A stretch of 64,000 bases of DNA from Pseudomonas nitroreducens TX1 (GCF_000313755.1 NZ_AMZB01000135.1:118453-182452); one strand, 5' to 3'. Counted from the first letter of the stretch, positions 9,458 to 19,662 are shown. Numbers and translations: made by a program. Notes: generated from the sequence alone by a model not told the origin.

Positions 9458-9507
9458 CTGGAGAGACGGCCGCGGTAGTGGGACCGCGGCCGGGGGTGGC
9501 TGCGCCG

Positions 9508-10707
9508 TCAGGCGGCGCGGAACAGGTTGTGCGGGTCGATGACGAATTTCTTCGGCACGCCGGCATCGAACTCGCCATAGCCCTTGGGCGCGTCGTCCAG
9601 GGTGATGACTTCCACCCCGACGACATCGGCGATCTTGATGCGGTCCCACATGATCGCCTGCATCAGCTGGCGGTTGTACTTCATCACCGGGGTCTGGCCG
9701 GTGTGGAAGCTGTGCGACTTGGCCCAGCCCAGGCCGAAGCGGATGCTCAGCGAGCCCTGCTTGGCGGCCGCGTCAACGGCGCCCGGGTCTTCGGTGACGT
9801 AGAGGCCCGGAATGCCGATCTTGCCGGCCACCCGCACCACGCCCATCAGCGAGTTCAGCACGGTGGCCGGAGCCTCGTGCTGCGAGCCCGAATGACCGTG
9901 GCCACGGGCCTCGAAGCCCACCGCGTCGACCGCGCAGTCCACTTCCGGTTCGCCCAGCAGATCGGCGATCTGCTCGTGCAGCGGGGTGTCCTTGGACAGG
10001 TCGGCGATCTCGAAGCCCTGCGCCTTGGCGTGCGCCAGGCGGGTCGGGTTGACGTCGCCGACGATCACCACGGCGGCGCCCAGCAGGCGGGCCGAAGCGG
10101 CGGCGGCAAGGCCGACCGGACCGGCACCGGCGATATAGACGGTGCTGCCCGGACCGACGCCGGCCGTCACCGCACCGTGGTAGCCGGTGGGGAGGATGTC
10201 GGAGAGGCAGGTCAGGTCGCGGATCTTCTCCATCGCCGCGTCGCGGTTAGGCAGGCGCAGCAGGTTGAAGTCGGCGTAGGGGACCATCACGTACTCGGCC
10301 TGGCCACCGACCCAGCCGCCCATGTCGACGTAGCCGTAGGCGCCGCCGGCACGGGCCGGGTTGACCGTCAGGCAGACGCCGGTGTGCTGTTCCTTGCAGG
10401 TGCGGCAGTGGCCGCAGGCGACGTTGAACGGCACCGAGACCAGGTCGCCGATCTTCATGGTTTCCACGCCACGGCCGATCTCCACCACCTCGCCGGTGAT
10501 CTCGTGGCCCAGCACCAGGCCTTCCGGCGCGGTGGTACGGCCACGGACCATGTGCTGGTCGGAGCCGCAGATGTTGGTGGAAACCACGCGCAGGATCACC
10601 CCGTGGTCGATCTGCTTGCCCTGTGGGTCCTGCATCTTCGGATAGGGGATGTTCTGTACTTCGACCTTGCCCGGGCCGAGATAAACCACACCACGATTGC
10701 CAGACAT
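9508..10707 (-). CDS. fdhA: Glutathione-independent formaldehyde dehydrogenase
   Basis: A zinc-dependent, NAD-linked medium-chain dehydrogenase of 399 residues that oxidises formaldehyde to formate without glutathione. Visible ligands are C47, H68 and E69 at the catalytic zinc and C98, C101, C104 and C112 at the structural zinc. The Rossmann motif is GAGPVGLAAAASARLLGA. The start is the second of two close ATGs, because GAGGA lies six bases before it and directly against the first. It is the last gene of the sox series and removes formaldehyde released by betaine, dimethylglycine and sarcosine demethylation. A repeat-filled gap of 366 bases separates it from purU. Confidence 0.93.
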   Translation of the reverse strand: MSGNRGVVYLGPGKVEVQNIPYPKMQDPQGKQIDHGVILRVVSTNICGSDQHMVRGRTTAPEGLVLGHEITGEVVEIGRGVETMKIGDLVSVPFNVACGHCRTCKEQHTGVCLTVNPARAGGAYGYVDMGGWVGGQAEYVMVPYADFNLLRLPNRDAAMEKIRDLTCLSDILPTGYHGAVTAGVGPGSTVYIAGAGPVGLAAAASARLLGAAVVIVGDVNPTRLAHAKAQGFEIADLSKDTPLHEQIADLLGEPEVDCAVDAVGFEARGHGHSGSQHEAPATVLNSLMGVVRVAGKIGIPGLYVTEDPGAVDAAAKQGSLSIRFGLGWAKSHSFHTGQTPVMKYNRQLMQAIMWDRIKIADVVGVEVITLDDAPKGYGEFDAGVPKKFVIDPHNLFRAA

Positions 10708-10772
10708 ACGCATTCCTCATTGTGTTTGTGGGTACAAAGGCGGGCCCTGCGGCTCGCGGTTCTGCACTGGGA

Positions 10773-10791
10773 TGTCGTGTGTTGCGCGACA
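10773..10791. promoter_or_regulatory. TGTCG-N9-CGACA inverted repeat upstream of fdhA
   Basis: An exact 5-bp inverted repeat lies 66 bases upstream of the fdhA start. TGTCG half-sites also occur in the control regions of the dipeptidase, gbcA and glyA genes. It could be a binding site that gives fdhA its own promoter. This rests on motif recurrence only. Confidence 0.3.
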
Positions 10792-10860
10792 GGGCCGGTA
10801 CGTACTGCTGGCAGCCGGCGGGTCTGTCGGTGTTGCTCGTGCAGGGGAGCCAGGCTTCAA

Positions 10861-10987
10861 GAGCCCCTCTCCCTAACCCTCTCCCGCAAGCGGGAGAGGG
10901 GATATCCGTGTGTGGGGCGGACACCGTGCTAGCCGGTGGCGCCGCACTGCTCCCTCTCCCTTCAGGGAGAGGGTTGGGGGAGAGGGC
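10861..10987. repeat. Family B inverted repeat pair between purU and fdhA
   Basis: The left arm (10861-10902) holds CTCTCCCGCAAGCGGGAGAG; the right arm (10950-10987) holds CCCTCTCCCTTCAGGGAGAG. They are inverted relative to each other and about 47 nt apart. The remaining bases up to purU at 11074 contain no gene. Confidence 0.85.
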
Positions 10988-11073
10988 GCTTTACCGCGAA
11001 CGCCACAGTCCAGGTCGGAACGTCGGGCGGATGAGCTCCACCCATCCGCCGTTCGGGTGTCAGGGCGGCGTTA

Positions 11074-11931
11074 TTACAGAACGACTGTCCGGTTGGCATT
11101 CAGGAACACGCGTTTCTCGATGTGATAGCCCACGGCTTTCGCGAGGGTCAGGCACTCCACGTCGCGGCCCTTGGCGATCAGGTCCTCGGGGTAGTGGGCG
11201 TGGTCCACGGGCTCGACGCCCTGGGCGATGATCGGGCCCTCGTCGAGGTCGTTGTTGATGTAGTGAGCCGTGGCGCCGACCAGCTTCACGCCCTTCTGGT
11301 AGGCCTGGTGATAAGGCTTGGCGCCCTTGAAGCCGGGCAGCAGCGAGTGGTGGATGTTGATCGCCCAGCCGTCCAGGCGGCGGCACAGTTCGGGGGACAG
11401 CACCTGCATGTAGCGGGCGAGGATCACCAGCTCGGCACCGGTTTCCTCGATCACCTGCCAGACCTTCGCCTCCTGCGCGCCCTTGTCGTTCGGGTCGAGG
11501 GCGAAGTGGTGATAAGGGATGCCATGCCAGCGCGCCAGCGGCTCCAGGTCCGGGTGGTTGGAGACCACCGCCACCACGTCCATCGGCAGCTGGCCGATGC
11601 GCTGGCGGTAGAGCAGGTCGTTCAGGCAGTGGTCGGCCTTGGAGACCATGATCACCACCTTGCTGCGGTAGCCCGGCGGAGTCAGTTCGACGTTCATCTG
11701 GAAGGGCGATACGCGATCGGCGAGGCCGGCGCGGAAGGCCGCTTCGTCGAAGCCGTCGCCGGCGCGGAATTCGATGCGGATGAAGAAGCGCTGCGCCAGG
11801 CGGTCATCGAACGAATGGTGCTCGGTGACGTAGCAGCGCTGCTCGAACAGGTAGCGCGTGACCACGTCCACCGTGCCCAGCAGGCTCGGGCTGTCGGCGG
11901 TGAGGATCCAGGTATCGGGGGTGCGGCTCAT
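11074..11931 (-). CDS. purU: Formyltetrahydrofolate deformylase
   Basis: The 285-residue enzyme hydrolyses 10-formyl-tetrahydrofolate to formate and tetrahydrofolate. An N-terminal ACT domain (about residues 7-85) precedes a formyltransferase-like domain with the N192-I-H194-H195 motif in NIHHSLLPGFKG and D230 in NNDLDEGPI. The ATG beginning MSRTPDTW is chosen; an upstream in-frame start adds seven residues. Within the sarcosine oxidase series it recycles folate loaded with one-carbon units by sarcosine oxidation, so this is a catabolic copy rather than a purine-balance enzyme. Confidence 0.93.
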   Translation of the reverse strand: MSRTPDTWILTADSPSLLGTVDVVTRYLFEQRCYVTEHHSFDDRLAQRFFIRIEFRAGDGFDEAAFRAGLADRVSPFQMNVELTPPGYRSKVVIMVSKADHCLNDLLYRQRIGQLPMDVVAVVSNHPDLEPLARWHGIPYHHFALDPNDKGAQEAKVWQVIEETGAELVILARYMQVLSPELCRRLDGWAINIHHSLLPGFKGAKPYHQAYQKGVKLVGATAHYINNDLDEGPIIAQGVEPVDHAHYPEDLIAKGRDVECLTLAKAVGYHIEKRVFLNANRTVVL

Positions 11932-11950
11932 GGTCTGGCTCCGAACAATC

Positions 11951-11988
11951 ACCCCTCTCCCGTTGGGAGAGGGGCTGGGGGTGAGGGT
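11951..11988. repeat. Single family B palindrome between soxG and purU
   Basis: CCCCTCTCCCGTTGGGAGAGGGG with a trailing GGGGGTGAGGG fills much of the 92-base gap. Unlike most copies here it has no inverted partner close by. Confidence 0.75.
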
Positions 11989-12023
11989 GGCTCTGGCGCC
12001 AGTCCCTCACCGGTCCTCACGTA

Positions 12024-12659
12024 TCACGCCGCCACCTGCAGGCCGTACTCGGCGCAGGCATCCTGCAGCCACAGCCAGAAGTAGTCGGAGAAGCTGCGGC
12101 GCACCACCAGCTCCCAGGTGTGCTCGCCGGTGTGGCGGATCACCAGCTGGGACTTGGCGAAGTGGGTGCCGACCGCCTTGCCCACCGGGAAATTGCTCGG
12201 GTGCACGTCGTAGCCGGTGGACTTCATCAGCACTTCGCGGACCTTGGCGCCTTCGAGTTCCAGCAGGGTCTGGCCGCCGCTGACGTTGACCACGGCATAG
12301 TGCAGGTCCTCGCCCAGCGCCTCGCGCAGACGTTGCTCGACGGCGAACTCCTCGCCGCCGGGGACGATCAGCAGCCACTCGTCCGGGCCGAGCCACTGCA
12401 GCGAAGTGTCGCCCTTGGCCACCAGGGTCAGCGCCACCGGCAGCTCCAGGCCCAGGGCCTTGTGCACGCCGCCGGCGAAGGCCGGGTCGTGGGCGTCGCC
12501 ACGCAGGGTCAGGTGGCCGAGTAATTTCTTTTCGCGCAGGGTCACGCCGGCGTTGGCCACCTTGCGGGCGGCGAGCTTGTCCAGCTCGGCGTGGTGCAGG
12601 GGGGATTCGGCCTGGATGCCATCTGCGGGGCGTTGCTGGTAGAGGTTGGCTTTGCTCAT
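12024..12659 (-). CDS. soxG: Sarcosine oxidase, gamma subunit
   Basis: The 211-residue smallest-but-one subunit of the heterotetrameric sarcosine oxidase. It belongs to the GcvT/SoxG fold and helps form the folate end of the complex. Conserved stretches such as LQWLGPDEWLLI and VNVSGGQTLLELEG match the family. It normally follows soxA directly, but here 176 bases with a repeat pair separate them, so its expression relative to the other subunits may differ. Confidence 0.92.
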   Translation of the reverse strand: MSKANLYQQRPADGIQAESPLHHAELDKLAARKVANAGVTLREKKLLGHLTLRGDAHDPAFAGGVHKALGLELPVALTLVAKGDTSLQWLGPDEWLLIVPGGEEFAVEQRLREALGEDLHYAVVNVSGGQTLLELEGAKVREVLMKSTGYDVHPSNFPVGKAVGTHFAKSQLVIRHTGEHTWELVVRRSFSDYFWLWLQDACAEYGLQVAA

Positions 12660-12701
12660 TCGTTTTCACCTAGGGGCGTCGTGCGCCCTGGAAGCCTGTC
12701 T

Positions 12702-12820
12702 GCCCTCTCCCTGACCCTCTCCCTGAAGGGAGAGGGGATGTCCGTGCGTACTGATACACGGTGCCATCCGGGAGCTTCAGTCACTCCCTCTCCCTTCAGG
12801 GAGAGGGCGGGGGAGAGGGG
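12702..12820. repeat. Family B inverted repeat pair inserted between soxA and soxG
   Basis: Two inverted CCCTCTCCCT(G/T)(A/C)AGGGAGAGGG arms (12702-12738 and 12784-12820) separate two genes that encode subunits of one complex. Confidence 0.88.
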
Positions 12821-12835
12821 CGAACCCCACTCCGA

Positions 12836-15800
12836 TCAATCCACGTTCTGCCGTTCCCCTTTCGGGTCGTAGAACACCGAGCTGCAGATTTCCGCCTCGA
12901 TCACCCGGCCATCCGGCAGCGGGGCGTAGACCTTCTCGCCCAGGCGCTTGATGCCGCCCTTCACCACCGCCAGGGCGAAGCTGTAGCCCAGGGTGCTGCT
13001 CATGTAGCTGGAGGTGACGTGGCCGACCATGGTCGCGGGAATCGTGTGCTGCGGGGTGAACAGCAGTTGCGCGCCCTCGGGCAGCAGGTCCATCGGGTTG
13101 GTCGGCTTGAGGCCTACCAACTGCTTGCGATCTTCGCGCTGGCAGTCGGCGCGGTTCATGCCACGCCAGCCGATCCAGGAGAACGGCTTGGTGCGACCCA
13201 CCGCCCAACCCATGTTCAGGTCGTCCGGGGTCACCGAGGCGTCGGTGTCCTGGCCGACGATGATGAAGCCCTTTTCGGCGCGCAGGACGTGCATGGTCTC
13301 GGTGCCATACGGGGTCAGGTTGTACTTGGCGCCGGCGGCGACTATGGCCTCCAGCACACCCATGGCGTAGTTGGCCTGGATGTTCACCTCGTAGGACAGC
13401 TCGCCCGTGAAGGAGATGCGGAACACCCGCGCCGGTACGCCGGCGACCTTGCCTTCCTTCCAGGTCATGAAGGGGAAGGCGTCCTTGTCCAGGTCGATGT
13501 CGGTGACCTCGCTCAGCAGCTTGCGGCTGTTGGGGCCGGACAGGGTGAGGGTGGCCCAGTGGTCGGTGACCGAGGTGAAGTACACCTTCAGCTCCGGCCA
13601 TTCGGTCTGGTGGTACAGCTCCAGCCACTCCATGACGCGGGCCGCGCCGCCGGTGGTGGTGGTCATGACGAAGTGGTTGTCCGCCAGGCACGCGGTGACG
13701 CCATCGTCGAAGACCATGCCGTCTTCCTTGCACATCAGGCCATAGCGGGCCTTGCCCACGTCCAGCTTGGTCCAGGCGTTGGTGTAGACGCGGTTGAGGA
13801 ACTCGCGGGCGTCCGGGCCCTGGATGTCGATCTTGCCCAGGGTGGAGGCGTCCAGCAGGCCGACCGACTCACGCACGGCGCGGCATTCGCGGGCCACGGC
13901 GGCATGCATGTCTTCGCCACGCTTGGGGAAGTACCACGGACGTTTCCACTGGCCGACGTCCTCGAACTCGGCGCCGTTCTTCACGTGCCAGGCGTGCAGG
14001 GCGGTGAAGCGCACCGGTTCGAACAGGTGACCGCAGTGGCGTCCGGCGACAGCGCCGAAGGTCACCGGGGTGTAGTTCGGGCGGAACATGGTGGTGCCGG
14101 TGTCGGCGATGCTCTTGCCCTGGGCGCGGGCGGCGATGGCCAGGCCGTTGATATTGCCCAGCTTGCCCTGGTCGGTGCCGAAGCCCAGTGCGGTGTAGCG
14201 CTTGACGTGCTCGATGGACTCGAAACCCTCGCGGCAGGCCAGCTCGATGGCGGCGGCGGTGACGTCGTTCTGGGTGTCGACGAACTGCTTGGGCGCGCGG
14301 GCGGTGGTTTTCTCGTGGGGCACCTGGAACAGCGCCAGGGTGGCGTCCTCGGTGCGCTCGGCAACCGCCGGCAGCTCGCCGGCGACGGACTTGAAGCCGC
14401 CGTCGACAGCGGCCTGGCTGCCGGCCTGGTAGCCGTCGGCCAGGGCATCGGCGAGGCGGAACACGCCGTTCACCGCACCGGCGCAGATGCGCTTCTGGAA
14501 GGCCAGGCCGGGCACGAAGGCGAGGATGTCCTCGCGCCATTCCGGCTTGCCTCCCAGGTGCGAAGCCAGGTGCACCACCGGGCTGTAGCCGCCGGAGCTG
14601 GCGACCAGGTCGCAGTCCAGCCACTCGCCGGGCGCTGTCACCTTCAGGCGGAAGGTGTCGATGGGGGCGATTTTCGCGCCGCTCACGCGCTTGCTGCCGC
14701 GGGCCTCGATCACCGCGCTGCCGGTGATGACGCGCATACCGCGCTTGCGCGCTTCCTCGACCCATTCGCCGCGCGGATTGGGGCGGGCGTCGGCGATGGC
14801 GACCACCTGCAGACCGGCTTCCTGCCAGTCCAGGGCGACGCGGTAGGCGTAGTCGTTGTTGGTGGACAGCACCAGTCTCTTGCCCGGTGCCACGCCGTAG
14901 CGGCGCACGTAGGTGGAGACGGCGCCGGCGAGCATGTTGCCCGGCACATCGTTGTTCGCGTAGACCAGCGGACGCTCGTGGGCGCCAGCGGCGAGCACCA
15001 CACGGTTGGCACGGACGCGGTGCACACGCATGCGCACCTGGCCCAGCGGGGCGGTTTCGCCGAGATGGTCGGTGCGGCGCTCGTGGATGGTGAGGAAGTT
15101 GTGGTCGTGGTAGCCGTTGACCGTGGAGCGCGGCAGCAGGATCACGTCCGGGTTGCCTTCCAGCTCGGCGATGACCTTGGCCACCCACTCCTCGGCCGGC
15201 TTGCCGTCGAGGGTCTCGCGGGTGTCGAGCAGGCTGCCGCCGAACTCTTCCTGTTCATCGGCGAGGATCACCCGCGCGCCGCTGCGCGAGGCAGCCAGGG
15301 CGGCGGCCAGGCCGGCGGGGCCGGCGCCGACGATCAGCACGTCGGCGTGGTGGTTCATCCAGTCGTAGCTGTCCGGGTCCACTTCGGTGGGCGCGCGGCC
15401 TAGGCCTGCGGCCTTGCGGATGTACTTCTCGTAGGTCAGCCACATGGACTGCGGGTACATGAAGGTCTTGTAGTAGAAGCCGGGCGGCATCAGCTTGCCA
15501 CCGACCTTGCCGAAGATCCCCATGAGGTCGTTCTGCACGTTCGGCCAGCCGTTGGTGGCGGTCGCCACCAGGCCGTTGTACAGGGCCTGCTGGGTGGCGC
15601 GCACGTTGGGCACCTGGGTAGATTCGCGCGAGCCGATCTGCAGGATGGCGTTGGGTTCCTCGGCGCCGGCGGCGACGATGCCCCGCGGGCGCGAGTACTT
15701 GAAGCTGCGGCCGAGGATGTCGACGCCGTTGGCCAGCAGCGCGGCGGCCAGGGTGTCACCGGCGAAGCCCTGGTAGCTCTGGCCGTTGAAGCTGAAGGTC

Positions 15801-15856
15801 AGCGGCTTGTTGCGGTCGATGCGACCGCCACGGGACAGGCGATTGATCTGGCTCAT
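12836..15856 (-). CDS. soxA: Sarcosine oxidase, alpha subunit
   Basis: The 1006-residue large subunit has three parts. The N-terminal ferredoxin-like part (about 1-100) is followed by an NAD/FAD-binding disulfide-reductase-type region with ADVLIVGAGPAGLAAALAAS at 171-190. The C-terminal third (from about 600) is a GcvT-type folate-binding domain. The complex oxidises sarcosine to glycine, passes the methyl group to tetrahydrofolate as methylene-THF, and reduces oxygen to peroxide. The ATG overlaps the soxD stop by one base (TAATG), showing coupled translation. No truncation is seen. Confidence 0.95.
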   Translation of the reverse strand: MSQINRLSRGGRIDRNKPLTFSFNGQSYQGFAGDTLAAALLANGVDILGRSFKYSRPRGIVAAGAEEPNAILQIGSRESTQVPNVRATQQALYNGLVATATNGWPNVQNDLMGIFGKVGGKLMPPGFYYKTFMYPQSMWLTYEKYIRKAAGLGRAPTEVDPDSYDWMNHHADVLIVGAGPAGLAAALAASRSGARVILADEQEEFGGSLLDTRETLDGKPAEEWVAKVIAELEGNPDVILLPRSTVNGYHDHNFLTIHERRTDHLGETAPLGQVRMRVHRVRANRVVLAAGAHERPLVYANNDVPGNMLAGAVSTYVRRYGVAPGKRLVLSTNNDYAYRVALDWQEAGLQVVAIADARPNPRGEWVEEARKRGMRVITGSAVIEARGSKRVSGAKIAPIDTFRLKVTAPGEWLDCDLVASSGGYSPVVHLASHLGGKPEWREDILAFVPGLAFQKRICAGAVNGVFRLADALADGYQAGSQAAVDGGFKSVAGELPAVAERTEDATLALFQVPHEKTTARAPKQFVDTQNDVTAAAIELACREGFESIEHVKRYTALGFGTDQGKLGNINGLAIAARAQGKSIADTGTTMFRPNYTPVTFGAVAGRHCGHLFEPVRFTALHAWHVKNGAEFEDVGQWKRPWYFPKRGEDMHAAVARECRAVRESVGLLDASTLGKIDIQGPDAREFLNRVYTNAWTKLDVGKARYGLMCKEDGMVFDDGVTACLADNHFVMTTTTGGAARVMEWLELYHQTEWPELKVYFTSVTDHWATLTLSGPNSRKLLSEVTDIDLDKDAFPFMTWKEGKVAGVPARVFRISFTGELSYEVNIQANYAMGVLEAIVAAGAKYNLTPYGTETMHVLRAEKGFIIVGQDTDASVTPDDLNMGWAVGRTKPFSWIGWRGMNRADCQREDRKQLVGLKPTNPMDLLPEGAQLLFTPQHTIPATMVGHVTSSYMSSTLGYSFALAVVKGGIKRLGEKVYAPLPDGRVIEAEICSSVFYDPKGERQNVD

Positions 15857-16182
15857 TAGGCCTTCTCCACGGCGGGCTGGACGGCGGATTTCTTCTCGGA
15901 TTCGGCGGTGATGCTTGGTTTTTCGCCGATCTTGTAGGTTTCCAGGATTTCGTAGGTCACGGTGTGGCGGGTGACGTTGAAGTACTGGCGGCAGCCGGCA
16001 GCGTGCACCCACAGTTCGTGGTGGATGCCGCGCGGGTTGTCGCGGAAGAACATGTACTCGCCCCATTCCGCGTCGGAGCAGGCAGCCGGGTCGAGCGGGC
16101 GCGGGATGTGCGCCTGGCCCTTGGCGTGGAATTCCTCTTCGGAACGCAGCTCGCCGCAATGGGGGCAGAAGATGTTCAACAT
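15856..16182 (-). CDS. soxD: Sarcosine oxidase, delta subunit
   Basis: The 108-residue zinc-binding subunit opens MLNIFCPHCGEL, giving C6 and C9 as zinc ligands, with a conserved later H-x3-C region (VHAAGC). The stretch WGEYMFFRDNPRG matches the family. The short C-terminal extension rich in lysine and glutamate is variable. Its ATG lies 14 bases after the soxB stop and its stop overlaps soxA, as in the standard soxBDAG order. Confidence 0.94.
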   Translation of the reverse strand: MLNIFCPHCGELRSEEEFHAKGQAHIPRPLDPAACSDAEWGEYMFFRDNPRGIHHELWVHAAGCRQYFNVTRHTVTYEILETYKIGEKPSITAESEKKSAVQPAVEKA

Positions 16183-16196
16183 GGTTAATGCCCTCT

Positions 16197-17447
16197 TTAG
16201 TGAGCTACGGCCGCAGCGCCGTGCTCGTCGATCAGTGCGCCGGTGTGGAAACGTTCGATGGAGAAGGGCGCGGCCAGCGGATGCGGCTCGCCCTTGGCCA
16301 GGGTCGCGGCGAAGACGTTGCCCGAGCCGGGAGTGGCCTTGAAGCCACCGGTGCCCCAGCCGCAGTTGAAGAACAGGTTCTTCACCGGGGTCTTGCCGAT
16401 GATCGGGCAGGCGTCCGGGGTGGTGTCGACGATGCCGCCCCACTGGCGGTTCATGCGCACCCGCGAGAGCACCGGGAACATCTCGACGATGGCCTGCAGG
16501 GTGTGCTCGATGACCGGGTAGGAGCCGCGCTGGCCGTAGCCGTTGTAGCCGTCGATGCCGGCGCCGATGACCAGGTCGCCCTTGTCCGACTGGCTGATGT
16601 AGCCATGCACGGCGTTGGACATGATCACGCTGTCGATGATGGGTTTCAGCGGCTCGGAAACCAGGGCCTGCAGCGGGTGCGATTCGATCGGCAGGCGGAA
16701 GCCGGCGAGCTTGGCCATGTGCCCCGAATTGCCGGCGGTGACCACGCCGACGCGCTTGGCGCCGATGAAGCCGCGGTTGGTCTCGACGCCGATGACCACG
16801 CCGTCCTGCTTGCGGAAGCCGATCACCTCGGTCTGCTGGATCAGGTCCACGCCCAGGGCGTCGGCCGCGCGGGCGAAGCCCCAGGCCACGGCATCGTGGC
16901 GGGCCACGCCGCCGCGACGTTGCACGGTGGAGCCCATGACCGGGTAGCGCGCACTCTTGGTGCAGTTCAGGTAGGGAATCTCTTCGGCCACCTGCTGCGC
17001 ATTGAGCAGTTCGCCATCCACGCCGTTCAGGCGGTTGGCGCTCACGCGGCGTTCGCCGTCGCGCATGTCCTGCAGGGTGTGGCAGAGGTTGTAGACCCCG
17101 CGCTGAGAGAACATGACGTTGTAGTTCAGGTCCTGGGACAGGCCTTCCCACAGCTTCATGGCGTGTTCGTAGAGCAGCGCGGATTCGTCCCACAGGTAGT
17201 TGGAACGCACGATGGTGGTGTTGCGCGCGGTGTTGCCGCCGCCCAGCCAGCCCTTCTCGACCACTGCGACGTTGGTGATGCCGTGCTCCTTGGCCAGGTA
17301 GTAGGCCGTGGCCAAGCCGTGCCCGCCGCCGCCGACGATGACCACGTCGTAGACCGGCTTGGGCGTGGGCGTGCGCCACATGCGTTGCCAGTTCTCGTGG
17401 TGGCTCAGGGAATGCTTGAACAGGCCGAAGCCGGAATAGCGTTGCAT
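16197..17447 (-). CDS. soxB: Sarcosine oxidase, beta subunit
   Basis: The 416-residue subunit carries the amine-oxidising site. An FAD-binding motif [20 protein letters not shown] spans about 35-54 and the GGNTARN loop follows. In the family this subunit also holds the covalent FMN shared with the alpha subunit. Length and ends match the family. It is separated from glyA by a 131-base leader with a G-rich hairpin, which could set the ratio of glyA to sox transcripts. Confidence 0.95.
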   Translation of the reverse strand: MQRYSGFGLFKHSLSHHENWQRMWRTPTPKPVYDVVIVGGGGHGLATAYYLAKEHGITNVAVVEKGWLGGGNTARNTTIVRSNYLWDESALLYEHAMKLWEGLSQDLNYNVMFSQRGVYNLCHTLQDMRDGERRVSANRLNGVDGELLNAQQVAEEIPYLNCTKSARYPVMGSTVQRRGGVARHDAVAWGFARAADALGVDLIQQTEVIGFRKQDGVVIGVETNRGFIGAKRVGVVTAGNSGHMAKLAGFRLPIESHPLQALVSEPLKPIIDSVIMSNAVHGYISQSDKGDLVIGAGIDGYNGYGQRGSYPVIEHTLQAIVEMFPVLSRVRMNRQWGGIVDTTPDACPIIGKTPVKNLFFNCGWGTGGFKATPGSGNVFAATLAKGEPHPLAAPFSIERFHTGALIDEHGAAAVAH

Positions 17448-17468
17448 GTCGATGCTCCTGATCTTTTG

Positions 17469-17575
17469 CTCCCCTTCCCGTGGGAAGGGGGTGGGGTGAG
17501 GGTTGCGGCGCTGGGGTCGGGACCGATGTTTCCCTCACCTGCCCTTGGGGCGCCGTCTCCGCGAGGAGACGGGAA
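17469..17575. repeat. Diverged palindromes between glyA and soxB
   Basis: CCCCTTCCCGTGGGAAGGGG (17471-17490) resembles a decayed family B arm, and CGTCTCCGCGAGGAGACG (17553-17570) forms a second hairpin just after the glyA stop. Neither has a T-run, so they may act as processing or attenuation hairpins inside the operon. Confidence 0.6.
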
Positions 17576-17578
17576 AAT

Positions 17579-18832
17579 TCAACGGTAGACCGGGAAGTCC
17601 GCGCAGAGACCGGCGACCTGGGTGGCCACCTTGGCCTCGACGTCGGCGTCCCCCAGGTGGTCCAGTACGTCGCAGATCCAGCCGGCCAGTTCGCGGCACT
17701 GGGCTTCCTTCAGTCCGCGGGTGGTCACCGCCGGGGTGCCGATGCGGATGCCGGAGGTGACGAACGGGCTCTGCGGGTCGTTCGGCACGGCGTTCTTGTT
17801 CACGGTGATGCCGACGCGGCCCAGGGCGGCGTCCGCTTCCTTGCCGGTCAGGCCCTGTTTCACCAGGCTGATCAGCATCAGGTGGTTGTCGGTGCCGCCG
17901 GAGACCACGTCGTAGCCACGGTCGATGAACACCGAGGCCATGGCCTTGGCGTTCTTGATCACCTGGGCCTGGTAGTCCTTGAAGCCGGGCTCCAGCGCTT
18001 CCTTGAAGCACACCGCCTTGGCGGCGATCACGTGCATCAGCGGGCCACCCTGGGCGCCGGGGAAGACGGCGGAATTGAGCTTCTTCTCGATCTCTTCGTT
18101 GCTGCGCGCCAGGATCAGGCCGCCGCGCGGGCCGCGCAGGGTCTTGTGGGTGGTGGTGGTGACCACGTCGGCGTAGGGCAGCGGGTTCGGGTACAGGCCG
18201 GCGGCGACCAGGCCGGCGACGTGGGCCATGTCGACGAACAGCAGCGCCCCGACCTTGTCGGCGATGGCGCGGAAGCGCGGGAAGTCGAGGGTCTTCGAAT
18301 AAGCAGAGAAGCCGGCGACGATCATTTTCGGCTTGTGCTCCACGGCCAGGCGCTCGACTTCGTCGTAGTCGATCAGGCCGGTGGCGGTGTCCAGGCCGTA
18401 CTGGATGGCGTTGTACAGCTTGCCGGAGGAGGAGACCTTGGCGCCGTGGGTCAGGTGGCCGCCGTGGGCCAGGCTCATGCCCAGGAGGGTGTCGCCGGCG
18501 TTGAGCAGGGCGAGATAAACAGCGGCGTTGGCCGAGGAGCCCGAGTGCGGCTGGACGTTGGCGTAGTCGGCGCCGAACAGTTGTTTGGCGCGATCGATGG
18601 CCAGTTGCTCGACCTTGTCCACATGCTCGCAGCCGCCGTAGTAACGCTTGCCCGGATAGCCTTCGGCGTACTTGTTGGTCAGCCCGCTGCCCTGGGCCTG
18701 CATGACGCGCTTGCTGGTGTAGTTCTCCGAAGCGATCAGCTCGAGGTGGTCCTCCTGGCGCGCTTCCTCGGCATCCATCGCCGCGAGCAGTTCGTCGTCA
18801 TAGCCTTGGATCTGGTCTTGCTTGCTGAACAT
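17579..18832 (-). CDS. glyA: Serine hydroxymethyltransferase
   Basis: The 417-residue PLP enzyme interconverts glycine plus methylene-THF with serine plus THF. The PLP lysine is K230 in [13 protein letters not shown], and the HSGSSAN motif is intact. The start follows a good ribosome site (GGAGACAGCG). Heading the sox series, this copy turns sarcosine-derived glycine and methylene-THF into serine. Pseudomonads usually carry further glyA copies for biosynthesis. Regulation probably comes through the adjacent 237-base upstream region. Confidence 0.96.
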   Translation of the reverse strand: MFSKQDQIQGYDDELLAAMDAEEARQEDHLELIASENYTSKRVMQAQGSGLTNKYAEGYPGKRYYGGCEHVDKVEQLAIDRAKQLFGADYANVQPHSGSSANAAVYLALLNAGDTLLGMSLAHGGHLTHGAKVSSSGKLYNAIQYGLDTATGLIDYDEVERLAVEHKPKMIVAGFSAYSKTLDFPRFRAIADKVGALLFVDMAHVAGLVAAGLYPNPLPYADVVTTTTHKTLRGPRGGLILARSNEEIEKKLNSAVFPGAQGGPLMHVIAAKAVCFKEALEPGFKDYQAQVIKNAKAMASVFIDRGYDVVSGGTDNHLMLISLVKQGLTGKEADAALGRVGITVNKNAVPNDPQSPFVTSGIRIGTPAVTTRGLKEAQCRELAGWICDVLDHLGDADVEAKVATQVAGLCADFPVYR

Positions 18833-19069
18833 CGCTGTCTCCCTGCGGCGCGGTGGGGCGCCATGGCTGGTGCGGGACGAACCCGTCCCCTTGGAAGCGA
18901 TGGTATGACCGGCCCCGTCCGGCCAGATGCCTGCGCACGCCGCGGGTAGGTGCGTTTGCGACATGCCGTGAACGGCGTAAAAGCGACCGGGTGCGTGGAA
19001 TTGCACGTGGCGGCTGGTCAGAATGCGACATGCTCGCGCCAGGACGGCGCGACCCTTGGAGCCCTGTCG
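18833..19069. promoter_or_regulatory. Control region of the glyA-sox series (shared with a divergent gene)
   Basis: The region between glyA and a divergent exported-protein gene contains GCGACATGC twice (18958-18966 and 19025-19033) and a further GCGAC at 18983. On the minus strand these read GCATGTCGC. They may be half-sites for the AraC-type regulators that control choline and sarcosine catabolism; this is inferred from position and recurrence. Confidence 0.35.
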
Positions 19070-19597
19070 ATGAAGCGTGTCTTCTTGTCTGGTTCGTTGT
19101 GCATTGCCCTGCTGTCGCCGACGTTGTCGGCCTGGGGCATGTCGCGCCTGTTCGACGGCGACGCGAGGGTCTGGGTGCAAGGCCGGACGCTGTGCTTTGG
19201 CGGCGCGGCATTCCAGTCGCCCGGCCTGTTTTTCAACCGCACGTTGCAGGTGGACGAGCGGCAGGTGGCGGTGTACTCCATCGAGGTCGCGCGCGAGCCC
19301 TACGAGCCGTTCTGGTCGTCGGCCAGCATCGAGCCCACGCAAGGCGTGCCACTGCGCAGCGATACCTGCTTCGCCTACGGCCAGCCGATTCGCGGTTTCC
19401 GCGAGAAAACCCCGGCGCTGCCGCTGCAGCCTGGCCTGTACAACGTCACGCTCGGCGGGCGCGACAGCGCCGGCAATGGCCAGCGGGCAACCTTCATGAA
19501 AACCTTCTGCCTGCAAGCGCGCAGCAGCGGGGTGGCAGTGAGCGACGCCGGCTACGACAACAGGCTGGGGCGCTGGGTCTGCAATCCTCCGCAATGA
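19070..19597 (+). CDS. Exported protein of unknown function
   Basis: A 175-residue protein with a signal peptide ([20 protein letters not shown]) and a mature part containing three or four cysteines (LCFGG, DTCFAYG, TFCLQ, WVCNPP). I do not recognise the family. The pattern of short beta strands ([37 protein letters not shown]) suggests a small secreted beta-sandwich. An in-frame start 40 codons upstream exists, but it overlaps the glyA control region and would not leave a signal at the N-terminus. Confidence 0.6.
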   Translation: MKRVFLSGSLCIALLSPTLSAWGMSRLFDGDARVWVQGRTLCFGGAAFQSPGLFFNRTLQVDERQVAVYSIEVAREPYEPFWSSASIEPTQGVPLRSDTCFAYGQPIRGFREKTPALPLQPGLYNVTLGGRDSAGNGQRATFMKTFCLQARSSGVAVSDAGYDNRLGRWVCNPPQ

Positions 19598-19662
19598 AGC
19601 TGGCGATAGGAAGCAGTGGGCCAAGGGACTAAACTGCGGCCCTCACGAAATGCGAGGACGCC

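Noticed and set aside
12836..16159. A single 1107-codon fusion of SoxD-region sequence with SoxA
   Set aside because: The 101 extra N-terminal residues come from the wrong frame of soxD. The SoxA start at 15856 overlaps the soxD stop and fits the family length.
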